DNA of 64,000 nt from Lysobacter sp. Root76 (GCF_001428685.1 NZ_LMIK01000006.1:124130-188129); one strand, 5' to 3'. Shown: positions 23,822-31,823, counted from the stretch's first letter. Numbers and translations are program-made. The notes: a model not told the origin generated them from the sequence alone.

Positions 23822-24778
23822 CTACAGCTGCCGCGCCAGCTCCGCCAGCATGTCCTGCGTGTCCGCATTGGCCAGATACTCCTTGGCCATGAACTCCAGC
23901 GCGATCAGGTTGGTCGAGCTGGTGTCGTCCAGGTCGTCCAGGCCGATGTGCAGGTGTTCCTGCATGCGGAAGTAGCCGTCGCCGACCAGTTGCCGGGCGA
24001 TGTAGTCGACCGAGTCGGTGTTGCCGTCGAACAGCACGTCGATGATCGGCACCGCCCATTCCAAGGCGCCCCATTCGCGCGCGGCGGCCAGCGAGATGCT
24101 GCGCGTGCGCTCGCCGGTGCCGACCGACAGCACCACCAGGTCGCGGCTGTTGTCGACCTGGGCGTCCTTGCGCAGAGCCTCGGCGATCGCGCAGGCGGTG
24201 GGATTGTTGGCGACCACGCCGCCGTCGATCAGCGCGCAGTCCCGGCCTTCGACCTTCATCGCATGCGCCGGGAAATAGGTCGGCGCCGCCGACGAGGCGC
24301 GGCAGACCTCCCACAGCGGCAGCTCGCGGTGTTCGGGCTTGAAGCTCTTGAACATCACCGGCGCGCGCGACACGGTGTCGTAGGCGGTGATCAGCAGCGG
24401 CGCCTGGACCTCGCCCAGGGTGGTCTTGCCGAAGACCTGCTTCAGCACTTTCTCCAAGCCCTTGGCGTCGTACTTGGGCGCCGACGGGCCGGCAGTCAGC
24501 AGGCGGCCGCTGCGCGACCACAGGCGTTCGGCCATGCCAGGGAAAATGGTATAGCGGCGATCGCGGTAGAGATCGGCGAGCTTGGCCGGGGCCAGCCCGA
24601 TCGCCAAACCCGCGGCGACGATGGCGCCGGTGGAGCTGCCGGCGAGCAGATCGAAGCCTTTCAGCAGGCCGGGCTTGCCGGCCTGGCTCAGGGCGTCCTC
24701 GACGCCGGTCAGCCACAGGCAGCTGACCAGGCCGCGGATGCCGCCGCCGTCCAGCGACAGGATGCGGCGCATTTTCAT
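23822..24778 (-). CDS. Patatin-like phospholipase (CapV-type)
   Basis: A 318-residue cytosolic patatin-family serine lipase. The oxyanion motif DGGGIRG is at residues 10-16. The nucleophile S49 lies in GSSTG (47-51), and the catalytic aspartate D185 in DGGVVANNP. There is no signal peptide. The compact one-domain layout resembles CapV effectors and other bacterial phospholipases that hydrolyse membrane phospholipids. No nucleotide cyclase or CBASS gene is nearby, so a housekeeping or toxin-like lipase role is equally possible. It lies 96 bp downstream of the outer-membrane phospholipase gene on the same strand. Confidence 0.87.
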   Translation of the reverse strand: MKMRRILSLDGGGIRGLVSCLWLTGVEDALSQAGKPGLLKGFDLLAGSSTGAIVAAGLAIGLAPAKLADLYRDRRYTIFPGMAERLWSRSGRLLTAGPSAPKYDAKGLEKVLKQVFGKTTLGEVQAPLLITAYDTVSRAPVMFKSFKPEHRELPLWEVCRASSAAPTYFPAHAMKVEGRDCALIDGGVVANNPTACAIAEALRKDAQVDNSRDLVVLSVGTGERTRSISLAAAREWGALEWAVPIIDVLFDGNTDSVDYIARQLVGDGYFRMQEHLHIGLDDLDDTSSTNLIALEFMAKEYLANADTQDMLAELARQL

Positions 24779-24874
24779 GGCGGAACTCGCACTTACGTGG
24801 GGTAGGGCGAGCCTAACCCGGCGCGGTCGCGCCGGTTGCGAACCGCGTCGCCGCGCGATCGCGGTTTCGTGCGC

Positions 24875-26065
24875 TCAGTACCACTCCAGCAAGGAAACGC
24901 CCAGGCCGATGTAGGTGGCCTTGTGGTTGTAGTCGATCAGGCTTTCGCCGTAGCCGTCGAACACCTGCAGGTGGCCGCGCAGCGAGTTGTGGATCGGGAA
25001 GCCCCAATCGAACTGGACCGCGCCGTGCGAGCGGTCGCCGCCGCGCAGCGAGTGCCGCGCCATCAGGCTGAACTCGTGGCCGCCGCGGCGGTGGACCACG
25101 GTCAGGTCGCCGCGGCCGATGTAGTCCTCGATGTCCGGATTATCGTCGTCGTTGCCGTCGGAGATGCGCCACCACGGCCGCAGCGTCAGCGCCCAGTCCT
25201 CGCGGTCCAGGCCGATGTTGGCGACCACCCGGTTCCAGCTGCGCGAGAACGGGTCGGCGCGCCCGTTGGACTGGTGGTTGAGCCCGATCGCGGCCATGCG
25301 CCCGCGCCAGCCGCCGATGCGGTAGTTATTGCGGAACACCAGCAGCACTTCCGGCTCGTAGTTGGTCTCGCGGAACGGGCGCGAATCGTCGCCGTTGTAG
25401 ACCTGCCAGCGCGAGCTCTGGGTGTAGCCCATCCAGATATCGCCGTTGTCGCCGAACAGGTTCTCCACCGCCTTGGTCTTGAAACTGAGCTGGAACTTGG
25501 CTTCGACGCTGGTCAGCGACTGCGGGTCGGTGACCTGGTTGCGCGGGTTCGGCGAGTACGGCAGTTCGTTGGTGTCGTTGGTCCAGAACGCCGGCAGCAG
25601 ATACACGGGCTTGTAGGCGCGGAAGTTGAACACGCCGAGTTTGGAATCCTTGGCCAGTTCCCAGCGGCTGTCGAGCAGGCCGCCCTTGCCGGCGTTGGCG
25701 ATGGCGCTGTCCAGCGGCGCCTCGTTCGGGTACAGGTCGCCAGTGATGCGGCGCGCGCGTTCGGGCACGGTGTCGGCCGGCGGTGGCGCCCGGCCCTCGA
25801 TCTGGTCGGCCAGTTCCAGGTTGCGCTGGATCGCCCTGGCCTCCTTGGCCGCCACGTCGGCGGCGCGGGTGTCCGCGGCGCGTCGGTTCAGGGCTTTGTC
25901 GTAGCAGGCCAGGCGGTCGGCATCGACGGCGATCGCGGTGCAGGCCTCGGGCGTGGCCGGAGCCGGCACCTGCTGCGCCAGCGCCGACACAGGCATCGCC
26001 AGGGCCAGCGCCAGCGGGTGCAGGCAGGGACGGAGCCTGGCGGCGCGGTTCGCGTCTGCAATCAT
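24875..26065 (-). CDS. Outer-membrane phospholipase A (OMPLA)
   Basis: A 396-residue outer-membrane beta-barrel with phospholipase A1/A2 activity that removes mislocalised phospholipids from the outer leaflet. A signal peptide ends at SALAQQ. Residues about 35-130 form an extra alanine-rich helical region absent from the shorter E. coli protein. The active site is seen in GLNHQSNGRAD with H264 and S266, matching the E. coli His/Ser pair. SRSWNR and DNPDIEDYIGRGD give the barrel and calcium-site context. The chain ends with an aromatic residue (LLEWY). Confidence 0.92.
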   Translation of the reverse strand: MIADANRAARLRPCLHPLALALAMPVSALAQQVPAPATPEACTAIAVDADRLACYDKALNRRAADTRAADVAAKEARAIQRNLELADQIEGRAPPPADTVPERARRITGDLYPNEAPLDSAIANAGKGGLLDSRWELAKDSKLGVFNFRAYKPVYLLPAFWTNDTNELPYSPNPRNQVTDPQSLTSVEAKFQLSFKTKAVENLFGDNGDIWMGYTQSSRWQVYNGDDSRPFRETNYEPEVLLVFRNNYRIGGWRGRMAAIGLNHQSNGRADPFSRSWNRVVANIGLDREDWALTLRPWWRISDGNDDDNPDIEDYIGRGDLTVVHRRGGHEFSLMARHSLRGGDRSHGAVQFDWGFPIHNSLRGHLQVFDGYGESLIDYNHKATYIGLGVSLLEWY

Positions 26066-26191
26066 TTGTTTATATCCATAATCGAAACGGTAACTCCGAC
26101 AGTGTGTCCGCGGGCCGCCGGGGTTACCACCTTGAATGCGATTCGCCTTCAGCGCGGCTTCCGAAACAGGGAATGCGCCGCGCCGGTTCCG

Positions 26192-26677
26192 TCACAGAAT
26201 CCAGGCCGCCACGAACAGCGCCACCATCGCGAACGCGAGCCCGAGTTTCAGTACCGTGCCGACCAGGATGCCGACCCAGGTGCCGACGCCGACCTTGGTC
26301 GCGTGGGCCAGCTGACGGCTGTGAATCAGTTCGCCGCCGAGCGCGCCGACGAAGGGGCCGGCGAACAGGCCGATCGGGCCGAAGAACAATCCGGCGAAGG
26401 TGCCGATCACGGCCCCGGCCAGGGCCAGCTTGCTGGCGCCGACGCGCTTGGCGCCCATCGCCGTGGCCAGGAAATCCACCCCCATCGACACCACCGTCAA
26501 CACCGCCAGTACGGTCAGGGTGATCCAGCCGACTTGTTCGAATCCCCCGGCCCATGCGGCCAGCAACATGCCGGCGAAAACCAGCGGCAAACCCGGCAGC
26601 GCCGGCAGCACCGTGCCGGCGATTCCGACCAGGATCAGCAGCCCGGCCAGCACGTAATAAACAGTCGTGAAATCCAT
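26192..26677 (-). CDS. DUF456 family inner-membrane protein
   Basis: A 161-residue, highly hydrophobic protein with about five membrane segments. It contains glycine-rich repeats (GTVLPALPGLPLVFAG; GAVIGTFAGLFFGPIGLFAGP; GALGGELIHSR) characteristic of family PF04306. The start at 26677 leads directly into the first membrane helix; a longer form from 26761 would add a charged unlikely tail. The function of the family is unknown. It is divergent from the cold-shock gene, whose promoter lies 36 bp from its start. Confidence 0.82.
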   Translation of the reverse strand: MDFTTVYYVLAGLLILVGIAGTVLPALPGLPLVFAGMLLAAWAGGFEQVGWITLTVLAVLTVVSMGVDFLATAMGAKRVGASKLALAGAVIGTFAGLFFGPIGLFAGPFVGALGGELIHSRQLAHATKVGVGTWVGILVGTVLKLGLAFAMVALFVAAWIL

Positions 26678-26712
26678 CCATAACCCCCGTCCGGACAGGC
26701 TGTCCGGGCTGT

Positions 26713-26741
26713 TTGCATTTTGCCCCATGGCGGGGTAAGTT
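26713..26741 (+). promoter_or_regulatory. Sigma70-like promoter of the cold-shock gene
   Basis: TTGCAT (26713-26718), a 17-bp spacer and TAAGTT (26736-26741) give a reasonable promoter, with a start near 26748. This yields a 5' leader of about 145 nt, the length typical of cold-inducible csp mRNAs. Confidence 0.5.
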
Positions 26742-26747
26742 GCGGGC

Positions 26748-26893
26748 GCTGTGTTTGCCAAGGGTCACCGTGAATCGTGGCCCGATGCGGTTGATCCTCG
26801 ATCCGCTACATCGTTGCACCTCGCTTCCTCCTTGCAACCAGCACGCAGCGCGAGCTGCGTTAAACAAACCAACGTTTCAAGGAGCAGGTAAAA
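26748..26893 (+). promoter_or_regulatory. Structured cold-shock mRNA 5' leader, possible RNA switch
   Basis: The leader contains a 7-bp hairpin with a GCGA loop (ACGCAGC/GCTGCGT, 26843-26860). It also has CTCCTTG (26828-26834), an exact complement of CAAGGAG (26878-26884), the ribosome-binding site. A competing stem GTTGCA (26813-26818) with TGCAAC (26833-26838) overlaps the anti-ribosome-binding segment. The two folds cannot coexist, so the leader could switch between a closed and an open ribosome-binding site. Confidence 0.5.
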
Positions 26894-27103
26894 ATGTCGA
26901 ACCGTGAATTCGGTACCGTCAAGTGGTTCAACGATGCCAAGGGCTTCGGCTTCATCAGCCGCGAGAACGGCGAGGACGTGTTCGTGCACTTCCGCGCGAT
27001 CCAGTCCCAGGGCTTCAAGAGCCTGAAGGAAGGCCAGAAGGTCTCCTTCACCGTCGTGCAGGGCCAGAAGGGTCTGCAGGCCGACGCCGTCGAGCCGCTG
27101 TAA
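26894..27103 (+). CDS. Cold-shock domain protein (CspA family)
   Basis: A 69-residue single cold-shock domain, an OB-fold RNA chaperone. It has RNP1 KGFGFI (residues 16-21) and RNP2 VFVHF (29-33), with the usual GTVKWFN start. It binds single-stranded nucleic acid and melts mRNA structure. It is preceded by a strong ribosome-binding site (AAGGAG, 10 bp upstream), a structured leader, and is closed by a terminator; a single-gene unit. Whether it is cold-induced or constitutive cannot be told from the protein. Confidence 0.96.
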   Translation: MSNREFGTVKWFNDAKGFGFISRENGEDVFVHFRAIQSQGFKSLKEGQKVSFTVVQGQKGLQADAVEPL

Positions 27104-27150
27104 GGCAACACCCCATCCAAGCGCGGCCGCGAGGCTGCGCTCAGGACCTG

Positions 27151-27182
27151 AAAAGCCCGGCGCGAGCCGGGCTTTTCTTTTT
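27151..27182 (+). terminator. Rho-independent terminator of the cold-shock gene
   Basis: The stem AAAAGCCCGGC with GCCGGGCTTTT has a GCGA loop and runs into a T-rich tail (TTTTCTTTTT). It starts 48 bp after the stop codon. Confidence 0.92.
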
Positions 27183-27265
27183 CCGCGAATCATTCCCGGC
27201 GGTTATCTCGCGCTGAAAATCCCCGGCCCGTTTATGTTTCTGCGCCGCGGCCGTCCGACATAAAC

Positions 27266-27293
27266 AAAGCGGCCCGCCGTAACGGGCCGCTTT
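27266..27293 (-). terminator. Rho-independent terminator of the M35 protease gene
   Basis: AAAGCGGCCCG and CGGGCCGCTTT form an 11-bp stem 19 bp beyond the stop codon at 27312. On the minus strand the U-tract is short (CTTTG). An additional 8-bp inverted repeat, GTTTATGT/ACATAAAC (27230-27237, 27258-27265), lies just downstream. Confidence 0.75.
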
Positions 27294-27311
27294 ACGCTGT
27301 CGCGATGCCGC

Positions 27312-28436
27312 TCAGTTCTGGAACGGGGTGTTCTCGGCGAAGTACTCGTGGTTATCGGCGTTATCCAGCGCGTTGGCCGGATTGCTGATCGCCAGATTCT
27401 TGGCGCCGCTCTGGCCGTAGACGTGATCGTCGGTGCCGGCGACCGCGTTGAAGTGGCTCATTTCGTGGATCAGGGTGCCGGCCTTGGAGTCGGTGCCGGT
27501 CAGCGGAGCGGTCCAGAACGACTTGCACACGTAGATCTGGTACGGCTGGTTCGGATACACGTAGGCGTAGTAGTTCTGGTTGCAGCCGCAGTTGATGGTG
27601 ATCTGGCCGTTGTTCTGGTCCATCGCCGCATCGATCGAGACGAAGTGCTGGCGTGCGGTGCTGTAGCGCGACGAGGTGTAGGCGCCGAACCAGGTCGTAT
27701 AGCGCGCGCCGACGGTACCGGCGTTGAGATAGCCCTTGGCGTTTTCGGAATAGCTGCGTGCCGAGTTCACGGCCTGGCCGGCGGTGGTGATGCGCGAGCT
27801 CGTGCAGCCGACGTAGTTGACGCCGTTGACCACCTGCAGCGGGCCGACCGGCTTGGCAGCGGCGCTGACGCGCTGGGCCGCGTCGAGCTTGGCGCCGCCG
27901 TCCACCCACAGCCGCAGCGGGGCGCTGCGTGCGCTCATCGGCAGGCCGTTGGCCTGGTTCAGCAGCTTGCGGTCGTCGGTGGAAGCGAATTGCAGCGGGG
28001 CGTTGTAGGTGACGGTGTAGTCGCCGGCCTGCGACAGGTCGTAGGCCGAGGCCAGGTCGACCACGGTACGGTAGGTTTCGCCCGGACGCAGGATCGCGAA
28101 GTCGGCCGCCTGCGGCGTGCCGCGCTTGATCATCGGGCCCTGGTATTCGACCTTGGCGCCGTCGACGCTGACTTCGAACAGGTTGGCGTCCAGCACTTCG
28201 GTGGGCAACTGCCACTTCGGCAGACGCACGGTGCGGCGGCTGGTGTTGGTCACGGCGATTTCGACCGTGCCCTGCAGCGCGCCCACGCTGGCGGCGCTGA
28301 GCGCGCCGGCGCCGCCGTCGAACGTGCTGATGCTCACGCGCAACGGGTTGGCCGGAGCGGCGGGGCCGGCGGCGGTGGCCGCGGCGATGGCGCCGGCCAG
28401 GACTGCGGTGCCGGAAACGACATGCAATAGCTTCAT
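27312..28436 (-). CDS. Secreted M35 (deuterolysin/peptidyl-Lys) metalloprotease
   Basis: A 374-residue secreted zinc protease. A signal peptide (about 1-25) is followed by a pro-region up to about residue 200 with a beta-sandwich-like pattern. A C-terminal aspzincin catalytic domain follows. The zinc motif is HEMSHF at 324-329 with the third ligand in GTDD (334-337), then HVYG. Cysteines in VGCTSS, NCGCNQN and YVCKS probably form disulfides. The GTxDHxYG context matches peptidyl-Lys metalloendopeptidases, so cleavage beside lysine is likely. It has a strong ribosome-binding site (AAGGAG) and is probably exported for extracellular proteolysis and predation. Confidence 0.92.
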   Translation of the reverse strand: MKLLHVVSGTAVLAGAIAAATAAGPAAPANPLRVSISTFDGGAGALSAASVGALQGTVEIAVTNTSRRTVRLPKWQLPTEVLDANLFEVSVDGAKVEYQGPMIKRGTPQAADFAILRPGETYRTVVDLASAYDLSQAGDYTVTYNAPLQFASTDDRKLLNQANGLPMSARSAPLRLWVDGGAKLDAAQRVSAAAKPVGPLQVVNGVNYVGCTSSRITTAGQAVNSARSYSENAKGYLNAGTVGARYTTWFGAYTSSRYSTARQHFVSIDAAMDQNNGQITINCGCNQNYYAYVYPNQPYQIYVCKSFWTAPLTGTDSKAGTLIHEMSHFNAVAGTDDHVYGQSGAKNLAISNPANALDNADNHEYFAENTPFQN

Positions 28437-28646
28437 TCGACCGATCTCCTTGTCTTCGTGTAGGCGAGGTCCGCGGGGGCGGACCGACCGACACTAATCC
28501 TGTGCAAGTGCGGTTCGGGTGGCGATCGGGGGTTTGCGTGCCCCGCAAGCGTGACTGAGGTAGCAATGTGCGAAATCGCTGCCGAAATGCTGCCGCGCAG
28601 CATCGATGCGGCATCGGTATGGGGCCCGGGCAGGAGGTTCAGGCAG

Positions 28647-28679
28647 AAAAAAAGCGGCTCGCCGTAGCGAGCCGCTTTT
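28647..28679 (-). terminator. Rho-independent terminator of the glycine-zipper lipoprotein gene
   Basis: AAAGCGGCTCGC and GCGAGCCGCTTT form a 12-bp stem. On the minus strand the stem is followed by a U-tract (28647-28653). It lies 21 bp after the stop codon at 28701. The remainder of the gap 28437-28646 contains the M35 promoter region and nothing else recognised. Confidence 0.9.
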
Positions 28680-28700
28680 CGACAGCGATCTTGCCGAGAG

Positions 28701-29183
28701 TCAGCGCACCCAGGCGCGGCCGTTGTAGACGCGGACGTAGCTGCCTTCGCGGATGCCGCCCAGGTCGTTCTGGGTCACCACCGTGGTACGGCCGTCGTCC
28801 ATGCGTACGTAGACGTTGAAGCGGCCGTTGTCGACGCGGTTCTGGATCGCGTTGCCGGCGATCGCGCCGCCGACCGCGCCGGCGACCGCGGCGACGTTCT
28901 GGTTGCCCTTGCTGCCGCCGGTGTGGGACGAGATTTCATGGCCGGCGACCGCGCCGACGATGCCGCCGAGGACGGCGCCGGTCTTGCTGGGGGCGGAACC
29001 GCCGCCAGCCAATTGCTCGATCCGGGTCACGGTGCCGCAGTCGTAGCAGTTGGCCGGGGCGTTGCCGTAGTTCGGCTGCGAATTGCCGTAGCCGGACGAG
29101 TAGCCCGGCGAGGTGGCGCAACCGGCCAAGGCCAGGGTCGCGGCGGCTGCGATGCCGAGCAGGCGAAAATTCTGGGTGTTCAT
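28701..29183 (-). CDS. Glycine-zipper (SlyB-like) outer-membrane lipoprotein
   Basis: A 160-residue lipoprotein with lipobox LALAGC (C22). Following a Ser/Gly/Tyr/Asn-rich linker, residues about 62-115 form a glycine-zipper 2TM region (GAVLGGIVGAVAGHEI, VAGAVGGAIAGNAI). It ends with a small beta domain (YVRMDDGRTTVV...GSYVRVYNGRAWVR). SlyB/Pcp-type proteins sit in the outer membrane and stabilise it under stress, including divalent-cation depletion. It has its own terminator and a clear ribosome-binding site (GGAG) upstream of the start at 29183. Confidence 0.88.
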   Translation of the reverse strand: MNTQNFRLLGIAAAATLALAGCATSPGYSSGYGNSQPNYGNAPANCYDCGTVTRIEQLAGGGSAPSKTGAVLGGIVGAVAGHEISSHTGGSKGNQNVAAVAGAVGGAIAGNAIQNRVDNGRFNVYVRMDDGRTTVVTQNDLGGIREGSYVRVYNGRAWVR

Positions 29184-29326
29184 TACTAATCTCCTGCGGG
29201 TGGAGGGGCGAGTGGCGAAACCCGCCACGCGTGCTCCAACCTAGGCGGCGACGTGTGAACAGCCCATCAATCGGAACCCTGCCTCGCCGCCGCGTTCAGC
29301 CGGCGGCGGGCATTGGCACGCTGGGC

Positions 29327-29779
29327 TCAGCCCTTGAAGTCCTGATGGCAGTTTCCGCAGGCCTCGCCGATCTGCTCGGTCAAGGCGCCGACGCCGGCGC
29401 AGTTGAGCGGCGGGCTGGCCAGCGCCGCATCGAGGGTGCCGCGGAATTTGCTCGCGTGCTGGCCGAAACGGGCATCGTCCTTGAGGTCGGGGAAGGCCCA
29501 TTCCAGATCGTCGGCGGTGGTGCGCAGCGCCTTCACGTGCGGCAGGGTGTCGGTCGCCGCGCAACGGTTCTCCGTGACCCGGTCCTTGAGCTGCTTGAGG
29601 TGCCACTGCTGCACGTGCATCACGCTGTCGGGAAAGGGATCCTGACGCGCCTGCCACGCCCTCATCAGCATCACCGTGCCGATCGCGCCCATGACCAGGC
29701 CGATCAGGAACAGGAACAAGTACTTCCTGCCGTTGCCCTTGCGCGGGGCAGCGACGGTGTTGGGCTGGGTATCGTTCAT
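29327..29779 (-). CDS. Membrane-anchored class II cytochrome c-like protein
   Basis: A 150-residue protein. An N-terminal membrane helix (about 20-42, YLFLFLIGLVMGAIGTVMLM) is followed by a helical domain and a C-terminal haem-attachment site CGNCH in ACGNCHQDFK. The C-terminal haem motif and four-helix pattern are those of class II cytochromes c (c'/c556 group). It should face the periplasm and carry electrons or sense gas ligands. I chose the start at 29779; an in-frame start 12 codons upstream is possible. It is divergent from tcdA, with 91 bp between. Confidence 0.82.
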   Translation of the reverse strand: MNDTQPNTVAAPRKGNGRKYLFLFLIGLVMGAIGTVMLMRAWQARQDPFPDSVMHVQQWHLKQLKDRVTENRCAATDTLPHVKALRTTADDLEWAFPDLKDDARFGQHASKFRGTLDAALASPPLNCAGVGALTEQIGEACGNCHQDFKG

Positions 29780-29858
29780 TGCCTGGCCTCCTCCAAGATG
29801 ATCGAACCTTAACACGCAGCGTTGCGCGTTCCGCCAGGGCTAAATGGGGGCGTGCACG

Positions 29859-29864
29859 TACAAT
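29859..29864 (+). promoter_or_regulatory. -10 element of the tcdA promoter, leaderless start likely
   Basis: TACAAT lies 6 bp before the tcdA ATG, so transcription would begin at about the A of the start codon. No Shine-Dalgarno sequence is present and no good -35 is visible, which would fit an activator-dependent or leaderless unit. Confidence 0.5.
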
Positions 29865-29870
29865 GTGCGC

Positions 29871-30686
29871 ATGAGTGAAAACACTGTGGCTCCCGCGTGG
29901 CGGGAACGTTTCGCCGGCATTGACCGGCTCTACGGCAACGGCGCGGTCGCGCGCCTGTCCGCGCGCCGCGTGGCCGTGGTCGGCATGGGCGGAGTCGGAT
30001 CGTGGGCGGTAGAGGCGCTGGCGCGCAGCGGCGTCGGCCACCTGACCCTGATCGACGCCGACGACCTGTGCCTGTCCAACACCAACCGCCAGTTGCCGGC
30101 AATGGACGGCCACTACGGCCGCGCCAAGGTCGAGGTCATGGCCGAGCGCTGCCGTGCGATCAATCCGGAAATCGGCCTGGATGCGGTGCAGAGCTTCCTG
30201 ACCCCGTCCAACCTCGATGAACTGCTCGACCGTGGCTACGACCTGGTCCTGGACGCCTGCGACAGCTTCCGCAGCAAGGTCGAACTGATCGCCTGGTGCC
30301 GGCGCCGCAAGCTGCCGGTGATCGCGGTCGGCTCGGCCGGCGGCCGCACCGATCCGACCCTGGTGCGGGTGCGCGACCTGTCGCGCACCGAACACGACGC
30401 GATGCTGGCGCTGATCCGCAAGAAGCTGCGCAGCGAGTTCAACTTCCCCAAGAACCCGGACCGCTACTTCGGCGTCAGCGCGATCTACTCGCTGGAGAAC
30501 GTCAAATACCCGCAAGCCGACGGCACCGTCTGCGGCCTGCGGCCCAAGCTCGACGCCGATGCCGCGCTGAAGCTGGACTGCGGCGCCGGCCTGGGTGCGG
30601 CCACCCACATCACCGGCGCGTTCGCGTTCGCGGCGGTGGGGAAGGGCCTGGAGATCCTGCTGAAGCCGAAGGCCGAAGCGGCCTGA
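29871..30686 (+). CDS. tRNA threonylcarbamoyladenosine dehydratase TcdA
   Basis: A 271-residue E1-like ThiF/MoeB-family enzyme. It uses ATP to dehydrate t6A37 of ANN-decoding tRNAs to cyclic ct6A. The nucleotide-binding loop is GMGGVGSW (38-45), with the N-terminal arginine R13 and DADDLCLSNTNRQ typical of the family. The acceptor region includes FNFPKNPDRYFGVSAIYS. The E. coli homologue works with the CsdA/CsdE sulfur relay, not seen here. Its promoter suggests translation of a leaderless mRNA. Confidence 0.94.
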   Translation: MSENTVAPAWRERFAGIDRLYGNGAVARLSARRVAVVGMGGVGSWAVEALARSGVGHLTLIDADDLCLSNTNRQLPAMDGHYGRAKVEVMAERCRAINPEIGLDAVQSFLTPSNLDELLDRGYDLVLDACDSFRSKVELIAWCRRRKLPVIAVGSAGGRTDPTLVRVRDLSRTEHDAMLALIRKKLRSEFNFPKNPDRYFGVSAIYSLENVKYPQADGTVCGLRPKLDADAALKLDCGAGLGAATHITGAFAFAAVGKGLEILLKPKAEAA

Positions 30687-30693
30687 GCGCCTT

Positions 30694-30826
30694 TTTGGGG
30701 TAGGAGCGGCGTAAGCCGCGACCGCGCGGCCGTCTACACCGACGTCGCCACGGCGATGCGGGATTGTCGGCGCTTGCACCGTTGTCGTTCTGTCGCGGTC
30801 GCGGCTTACGCCGCTCCTACCCCAAA
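30694..30826. repeat. Inverted REP pair
   Basis: TTGGGGTAGGAGCGGCGTAAG-type arms face each other (forward from 30695, reverse ending at 30826) and enclose about 65 bp. The pair separates tcdA from the convergent tatD, ending 2 bp before the tatD stop codon. It may serve both genes as an RNA 3' end. Confidence 0.85.
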
Positions 30827-30827
30827 G

Positions 30828-31598
30828 CTACGGCGGCAATCGAAACAACCGCTCCGCGTTCGCGCTGGTCGCGGCCGCGAGCGCGTCGGGGGCGATGCCG
30901 CGCAGCGCCGCGATCGTGTCGCATACCGCGCTCAGCCGCGCCGGTTCGTTGCGCTGGCCGCGGATGCCGGCGTCGGGCTGGTCGGGCGCGTCGGTTTCCA
31001 GCAGTAGATACTCGATCGGCATGCTCGCGGCCAGCCCGCGCAACCGGTTCGCGCGTTCGTAGGTGACCGGGCCGCCCAGGCCCAGCAGGAACCCGGCCTT
31101 CCACAGCTGCCGCGCCTGTTCCTCGCTGCCCGAATAGCTGTGGACGACGCCGCGCAGCCGGCCGGTGCGGCGGATCGCCGCGATCACCGCGTCCACCGCG
31201 CGCCGCGCATGCACGATCACCGGCAGATCGAAATCGCGCGCCAGGCGCAGCTGGCCCTCGAAATAGAGCGACTGCGCTTCCGGGTCCAGGCCTTCGACGA
31301 AATAGTCCAGGCCGCATTCGCCGACCGCTAGCGGACGTTCGCGCTCGATCCAGTCGCCGAGCTCGCGCAGGTGCTCGGGCCGGTGCGAGCTCAGATACAT
31401 CGGGTGCAGGCCGTAGGCCGGATGCAGGCCCTGGTCCTGCGCGCAGACCTCGCGCAGCTTGGGCCAGCTCGCCGCTTCGACGGCAGGGACCACCTGCCGC
31501 ATCACGCCCGCGGCCTGCGCGCGCGCGATCACCGCCGCGCGATCCTGGTCGAACTCGGGCGCGTCCAGGTGGCTGTGGCTGTCGACCAGCGTGGCCAC
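30828..31598 (-). CDS. TatD-family metal-dependent hydrolase
   Basis: A 256-residue TIM-barrel nuclease of the TatD family. Metal ligands appear as H8 and H10 in DSHSHLD, a glutamate in VGECGLDY, histidines in VIVHAR and VVHSYSG, and an aspartate in LLLETDAP. TatD proteins are 3'-5' exonucleases that degrade DNA or RNA in the cytoplasm, with roles in DNA repair and quality control. The start is a GTG at 31598, 3 bp after the DUF6116-like gene, so the two form one operon. Confidence 0.93.
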   Translation of the reverse strand: MATLVDSHSHLDAPEFDQDRAAVIARAQAAGVMRQVVPAVEAASWPKLREVCAQDQGLHPAYGLHPMYLSSHRPEHLRELGDWIERERPLAVGECGLDYFVEGLDPEAQSLYFEGQLRLARDFDLPVIVHARRAVDAVIAAIRRTGRLRGVVHSYSGSEEQARQLWKAGFLLGLGGPVTYERANRLRGLAASMPIEYLLLETDAPDQPDAGIRGQRNEPARLSAVCDTIAALRGIAPDALAAATSANAERLFRLPP

Positions 31599-31601
31599 GA
31601 T

Positions 31602-31823
31602 TCAGCGGGCGGGCGGCGCCGGCGGCTCCAGCGGCACGTCCTTGCGCTTCTTCCAGTTGGCCAGCAGCAAGGTGCCCAGGCCGAGCAGCAACTCGTCCGC
31701 GAAGGGCACGAAGTCCGGTATCACCAGGTCCAGTCCGAACAGGACCGCGGTGAGCATGAACAGCCGCGGATAACTCAGGCGTCCGAGGAAGCCCATCAGG
31801 GGAGCAAGCAGGGGGTTGGCCAT
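31602..31823 (-). CDS. Small DUF6116-like membrane protein
   Basis: A 73-residue protein with two hydrophobic segments (RLFMLTAVLFGLDLVIPDFV and ELLLGLGTLLLANW) and a charged, proline-rich tail (KKRKDVPLEPPAPPAR). It resembles the short Xanthomonad DUF6116 family by memory, so the assignment is tentative. It precedes tatD with 3 bp between, pointing to co-transcription. The gene start at 31823 is set by the MANPLLAP opening; a longer form would lack a ribosome-binding site. Function unknown. Confidence 0.72.
   Translation of the reverse strand: MANPLLAPLMGFLGRLSYPRLFMLTAVLFGLDLVIPDFVPFADELLLGLGTLLLANWKKRKDVPLEPPAPPAR

Noticed and set aside
23822..24778. CBASS defence system
   Set aside because: The patatin resembles CapV, but no cyclic nucleotide synthase, Cap2/Cap3 or other defence gene is nearby.
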